Assembly (NCBI GenBank): GCA_009841405.1
Contig: VXLV01000089.1
Coordinates: forward strand, 36,527 to 99,242
Length of the DNA: 62,716 nucleotides
Direction of reading: 5' to 3'
Source of the DNA: Chloroflexota bacterium
Lineage (GTDB): Bacteria > Chloroflexota > Anaerolineae > Aggregatilineales > Phototrophicaceae
Shown: positions 60,301 to 62,716 of the stretch, in pieces
Layout: each line of letters starts with the position of its first letter
Numbering within the stretch: the first letter of the stretch is position 1
Position numbers and translations under genes: made by a program
Notes under the pieces: model-generated
Seen by the model: the letters and a program-made list of their open reading frames with translations, nothing else
What the model was told of the DNA's origin: nothing
The model's database searches: none

Positions 60301-60849
60301 ACTGCGCAGCGGCGCGCCGATGACTTGCAAGAACGCCTGGCGCAGCGGCTGGCGCAGATCGCGCAGGAACGCCAGCTCAGCGCGACGCGGCCCTTTGTGG
60401 CCGGCGGCGCCTTGATCATCCCCATCGGCGCGCTAACGAGCGACAGCAGCAAAAGGGACATCATCGACACGCGCAGCAGCGAAGCGGTCGCCATGCGCGC
60501 GGTGATGGCGGCGGAACGGAAGCTGGGCAATACGCCGCGGGATGTCAGCGCCAAGCGCGGCATCGGCTACGATATCGAGAGCGCGTCGGGCGCGGATGGC
60601 CCCCTGCGCTTCATCGAGGTCAAGGGCCGGCGCACAGGCGCGCGCGATGTGACGCTGACCAAGAACGAACTCTTCACCGCCTACAACAGCCGGGCGCAGT
60701 TCATCCTGGCCCTGGTCGAGGTTGAGGGCGACCACGCGGACGAGCCGCGTTATGTGCAGGGTTTCGCGTTTCAGGAGCCGGCGCATTACGAAGAGGCGGT
60801 CAAAGTCAATCTGCAAGCGCTGCTGGACGCGAGCACGCCGCCGCGCTGA
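57364..60849 (+). CDS. SNF2-family helicase with C-terminal DUF3883
   Basis: An 1161-residue superfamily 2 ATPase. The N-terminal domain (about 1-110) precedes [20 protein letters not shown] (Walker A, about 130), [16 protein letters not shown] (Walker B DEAH, about 229), [15 protein letters not shown] (motif III), [17 protein letters not shown] (motif V, about 565) and [15 protein letters not shown] (motif VI, about 593). The C-terminal DUF3883 domain (about 1065-1120) has [21 protein letters not shown] and [11 protein letters not shown], with an E-V-K that resembles PD-(D/E)xK nucleases. Helicases of this build accompany DUF1156 methyltransferases in DISARM-like and DUF499-type defence loci. 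The ATG is 34 bases after the PLP gene, but the function is unrelated. A partner DUF1156 gene lies downstream at the window end. Confidence 0.88.
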   Translation: [1161 protein letters not shown]

Positions 60850-60879
60850 TTGCGTTAGCTGCCCGCGCCCCGTCGAAAT

Positions 60880-60954
60880 TGTAGGGGCGACATATCATGT
60901 CGCCCGCAACCACACGGCGTCGGTCAGCGGGCGAGCCAATGGCTCGCCCATACA
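60880..60954. repeat. composite repeat block, left of Uma2 gene
   Basis: A unit at 60880-60908 (arms GGGCGACAT/ATGTCGCCC) and a reverse unit at 60927-60954 (arms GGGCGAGCC/GGCTCGCCC), preceded by GCCCGCGCCCCGTCGAAATT. The same composite order recurs several times at 61625-61891 on the other side of the Uma2 gene. Confidence 0.88.
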
Positions 60955-60968
60955 CGTACTCGATTACT

Positions 60969-60986
60969 TCTGTGTCCTCTGTTGGA
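60969..60986 (+). repeat. 9-bp periodic leader repeat (2 units)
   Basis: TCTGTGTCC and TCTGTTGGA, then 13 bases and an ATG at 61000. The frame from that ATG (MKDGRVTGG..) runs antisense to the Uma2 gene and does not look like a real protein, so the repeat may mark the start of a lost gene. Confidence 0.65.
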
Positions 60987-61015
60987 AATCTTTTTCGTCA
61001 TGAAAGACGGGCGCG

Positions 61016-61579
61016 TCACTGGGGGAAGATTTGCCGCAAGGGCAGGCGGAAGCCGGGCAAGACATCGCCGCCGCTTAATTCGCCGTCCGCGTCAATCGTC
61101 TCGCGCTCGTCGCTGCCGCGCCGCCAGATCTCGGCGGTCTCCGACGCCGGGTCAATCAGCCAGACCAACGCCGCCCCATGCCGCAGATAGCGCCGCGCCT
61201 TGCGCCGCGTCTTCGCCCAGGATTGCGTGGGCGAGATAATCTCGACAGCAAGATCTGGCATATAGGGCGCATAAGTCGAACGCGACGGCTGCGCGCCGCG
61301 CGGCAAGCCCTCAAAGGCCACATCCGGCAGCATCACACAGCTGCGATCGCCCGGCGGATGATAACCGCATTCGACTGTCACCCGGCCTAAACCACGCGGC
61401 AACACAAATGACAGAAGATAATGCGCTAGTAATGAAGCAGCTTCGCTATGCCGTTGATTCGGAGACATCTTGACATGCAACTCCCCATCAATGAGATAGT
61501 ACTTTTCGGTCGGATGCCGCGGCGATTGCTCCAGCCGCCAGACATCATCCACCGTGTAGACGCGCTCCTGAGTCGCCAT
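61016..61579 (-). CDS. Uma2-family endonuclease
   Basis: A 187-residue PD-(D/E)xK-fold protein of the Uma2 (DUF820) family. YTVDDVWRLEQSPRHPTEKYYLIDGEL is the N-terminal region, followed by MLPDVAFEG (metal Asp, about 92), APYMPDLAVEIISPTQSWAKTRRKARRYLRHGAALVWLIDP (Glu and Lys of the active site, about 115-150) and a C-terminal LSGGDVLPGFRLPLRQIF. Uma2 genes are abundant in Chloroflexota and cyanobacteria; their targets are unknown. The start is ATG 61579 with GGGAAGG nearby; an upstream frame comes from the repeat block. It lies opposite to and between the helicase and methyltransferase genes, and is bracketed by the same composite repeats. Confidence 0.85.
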   Translation of the reverse strand: MATQERVYTVDDVWRLEQSPRHPTEKYYLIDGELHVKMSPNQRHSEAASLLAHYLLSFVLPRGLGRVTVECGYHPPGDRSCVMLPDVAFEGLPRGAQPSRSTYAPYMPDLAVEIISPTQSWAKTRRKARRYLRHGAALVWLIDPASETAEIWRRGSDERETIDADGELSGGDVLPGFRLPLRQIFPQ

Positions 61580-61624
61580 CGCGGGTTCGCCTTCCCTCAG
61601 CTTCCAGCAGCCCCAGTATAACAC

Positions 61625-61891
61625 GCCCGCGCCCCCGGCCCCGCGCCCCGTCGAATTCTGTAGGGGCGACATATCATGTCGCCCGCAATCACAGGGCGGT
61701 CAGCGGACGAGCCAAGCCCGCGCCCGGTCGAAATCCGTAGGGGCGACATATCATGTCGCCCGCCGGTGACAAGCCGGCGGTCAGCGGACGAGCCAAGCCC
61801 GCGCCCGGTCGATATCCGTAGGGGCGACATATCATGTCGCCCGCAACCACAAGCCGGCGGTGAGCGGGCGAGCCAATGGCTCGCCCCTACA
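61625..61891. repeat. composite palindromic repeat array, right of Uma2 gene
   Basis: Three copies of a composite of 77-81 bp. The hairpin unit (arms GGGCGACAT/ATGTCGCCC) starts at 61659, 61736 and 61817. Each is followed by a GGCGGTCAGCGG(A/G)CGAGCC segment and then GCCCGCGCCCGGTCGA before the next. The array ends in a reverse hairpin (61864-61891, arms GGGCGAGCC/GGCTCGCCC). The intervals are themselves repeats, so this is not a CRISPR array. It occupies most of the 451 bases between the Uma2 and DUF1156 genes. Confidence 0.9.
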
Positions 61892-62030
61892 TACATTCGC
61901 GGATTGCCAGCGCAAGAGCGCCAAGAATCCCCTTCGTAAAAGACTGTCTATTCAGCTATATTCTAGGCAGTAATGGCTCGGAAGCATGACAGGATTCAGC
62001 CGGGCCGCCGCGACGAAACGGACACGCGCC

Positions 62031-62716
62031 ATGCCCACAGCCAAAAAGCTCATCGAAGTCGCGCTGCCCCTGGACGCCATCAACCGCGCCAGCGCGCGCG
62101 AAAAATCGATCCGCCACGGCCACCCCTCGACCCTGCACCTGTGGTGGGCGCGGCGACCACTGGCAGCGGCGCGGGCGGTCATCTTCACCTCGCTGGTCGA
62201 TGACCCCGACGACCCGGACGCGCTGCCCGAATTCGTCGCCGCGTGCCAGGCGCTGCCCGGCGATGGCCCCAACGTCAAGCGCGAGGGCGATACGCCGCGC
62301 ATGCGCCTCTTCGACTTCATTGAGCGCCTCGTGACCTGGGAAGCGACCACGGACGAATCGATCATGGGCGAGGCGCGCAAGCTCATCCGCATCGCCACGA
62401 AGGGCGAGCCGCCGCCCCTGCTTGATCCATTCGCCGGCGGCGGCAGCATCCCGCTCGAAGCGCAGCGCCTCGGCCTCGAAGCCCACGCCAGCGACCTCAA
62501 CCCGGTGGCGGTGATGATCAACAAAGCGATGATCGAGATTCCGCCGCGCTTCGCCGATATGCCGCCGGTGAACCCGCGCGACCAGAAAAGCATTTTTGGC
62601 CACAGAGGCACAGAGGCACAGAGAAAAGATAGTGTAGGGGCGAGCCTTGGCTGGCCCGCCCGGCGCCCGCGCAAAAGGCCCGGGGACGCTGGGAGGGGGG
62701 GGGCGCGGGGGGGGGG
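62031..62716 (+). CDS. DUF1156 DNA methyltransferase, 5' part (runs off the window)
   Basis: An open frame of at least 228 codons, incomplete at the window end. It begins [20 protein letters not shown], then [20 protein letters not shown], the DUF1156 hallmark. The methyltransferase motif I is [20 protein letters not shown] (about 137), followed by [19 protein letters not shown]. Such enzymes are adenine or cytosine methylases of large defence or modification loci and usually run 900 residues or more. From about residue 190 (base 62600) the frame stays open but is built from a CACAGAGG repeat and a palindromic repeat, and no longer resembles the family. Either the gene is interrupted by repeat insertion or the contig end is chimeric. 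The upstream SNF2 helicase is its probable partner. Confidence 0.78.
   Translation, partial: MPTAKKLIEVALPLDAINRASAREKSIRHGHPSTLHLWWARRPLAAARAVIFTSLVDDPDDPDALPEFVAACQALPGDGPNVKREGDTPRMRLFDFIERLVTWEATTDESIMGEARKLIRIATKGEPPPLLDPFAGGGSIPLEAQRLGLEAHASDLNPVAVMINKAMIEIPPRFADMPPVNPRDQKSIFGHRGTEAQRKDSVGASLGWPARRPRKRPGDAGRGGARGG
62601..62660. repeat. two repeat elements inside the DUF1156 frame
   Basis: CACAGAGG-type 9-bp periodic repeat (62601-62623, minus-strand sense TCTGTGCC..), then a degenerate palindromic unit (62633-62660, GGGCGAGCC facing GGCTGGCCC). Both lie within the methyltransferase reading frame just before a G/C-rich window edge. Confidence 0.8.
62685..62716. other. low-complexity G-rich window edge
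   Basis: The last 30 bases are almost all G. Like the first bases of the window this looks like a contig end with unreliable consensus. Confidence 0.6.

Noticed and set aside
61580..61672. N-terminal extension of the Uma2 protein
   Set aside because: The extra 31 residues come from the repeat block; family similarity starts at the internal ATG with a ribosome-binding site.
61659..61891. Regularly spaced repeats resembling a small CRISPR array
   Set aside because: The intervals are themselves repeats of each other, the unit is palindromic and dispersed across the whole window, and no cas genes are present.

Overview
The window is a 62.7 kb piece of a GC-rich bacterial genome carrying about 50 genes. 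Nothing in it fixes the taxonomy. Several traits together point to Chloroflexota, Anaerolineae-like: a coenzyme-F420 type luciferase-fold enzyme, many carbohydrate ABC importers without their own ATPase, GH4 glycosidases, an Uma2 nuclease, secreted proteins with Pro-Thr-Val linkers, and dense short palindromic repeats. This is inference. Both ends of the window (about 1-90 and 62685-62716) are G/C homopolymer-rich and look like contig edges. No rRNA, tRNA or CRISPR array was recognised.

Layout. 0.3-5.7 kb: housekeeping and mixed genes (VanZ-like protein, LLM oxidoreductase, DusB, decayed DUF4276 gene, SLC13/TrkA-C permease). 5.8-23.2 kb: carbohydrate and sugar-acid catabolism (two GH4 enzymes, a NagB-like protein, a deacetylase-fold protein, an aldehyde dehydrogenase, a fucose-isomerase-like protein, a sugar ABC importer with two tandem binding proteins and a single-chain double permease, a split UxaA-type dehydratase and LarA). 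23.3-26.1 kb: a lower-GC islet with a DUF6978 + DUF1828/DUF1829 gene pair, an MFS transporter and an orphan XRE regulator. 26.3-32.4 kb: a large secreted beta-helix/FN3 protein, malate synthase, and a secreted protein built from four copies of a Cys-pair repeat. 32.6-38.9 kb: a Pot-type ABC importer co-transcribed with a nucleoside phosphorylase and adenine deaminase, read as a purine nucleoside salvage operon. 39.0-48.3 kb: an uncharacterised catabolic cluster (class III aminotransferase, sialidase-like protein, amidohydrolase, SDR, double ferritin-like protein, DapA/NanA-family aldolase; on the other strand an HpaI aldolase, SDR and Gfo/Idh enzyme). 48.6-57.3 kb: a FadR-type regulator with a consensus promoter, then a sugar-type ABC importer, an unknown protein, a FAD amino-acid oxidase-like enzyme, an aldo/keto reductase and a D-threonine-aldolase-like PLP enzyme. 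57.4-62.7 kb: a putative defence region with an SNF2 helicase carrying DUF3883, an Uma2 nuclease bracketed by composite repeats, and the start of a DUF1156 methyltransferase that runs off the end.

The strongest non-genic signals are two dispersed repeat families. The first is a palindromic element of about 28 bp (TGTAGGGGCG...CGCCCGCA). Its stem arms differ between copies but stay complementary, which is the signature of a structure under selection or of copies spread from structured parents. The second is a 9-bp periodic repeat (TCTGTGNNN) whose last unit lies exactly 13 nt from an ATG at three separate places. These repeats sit between genes, supply stop codons and separate subunit genes. 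They also enter the DUF1156 reading frame.

All functional calls come from reading motifs and gene order; no database search was run.
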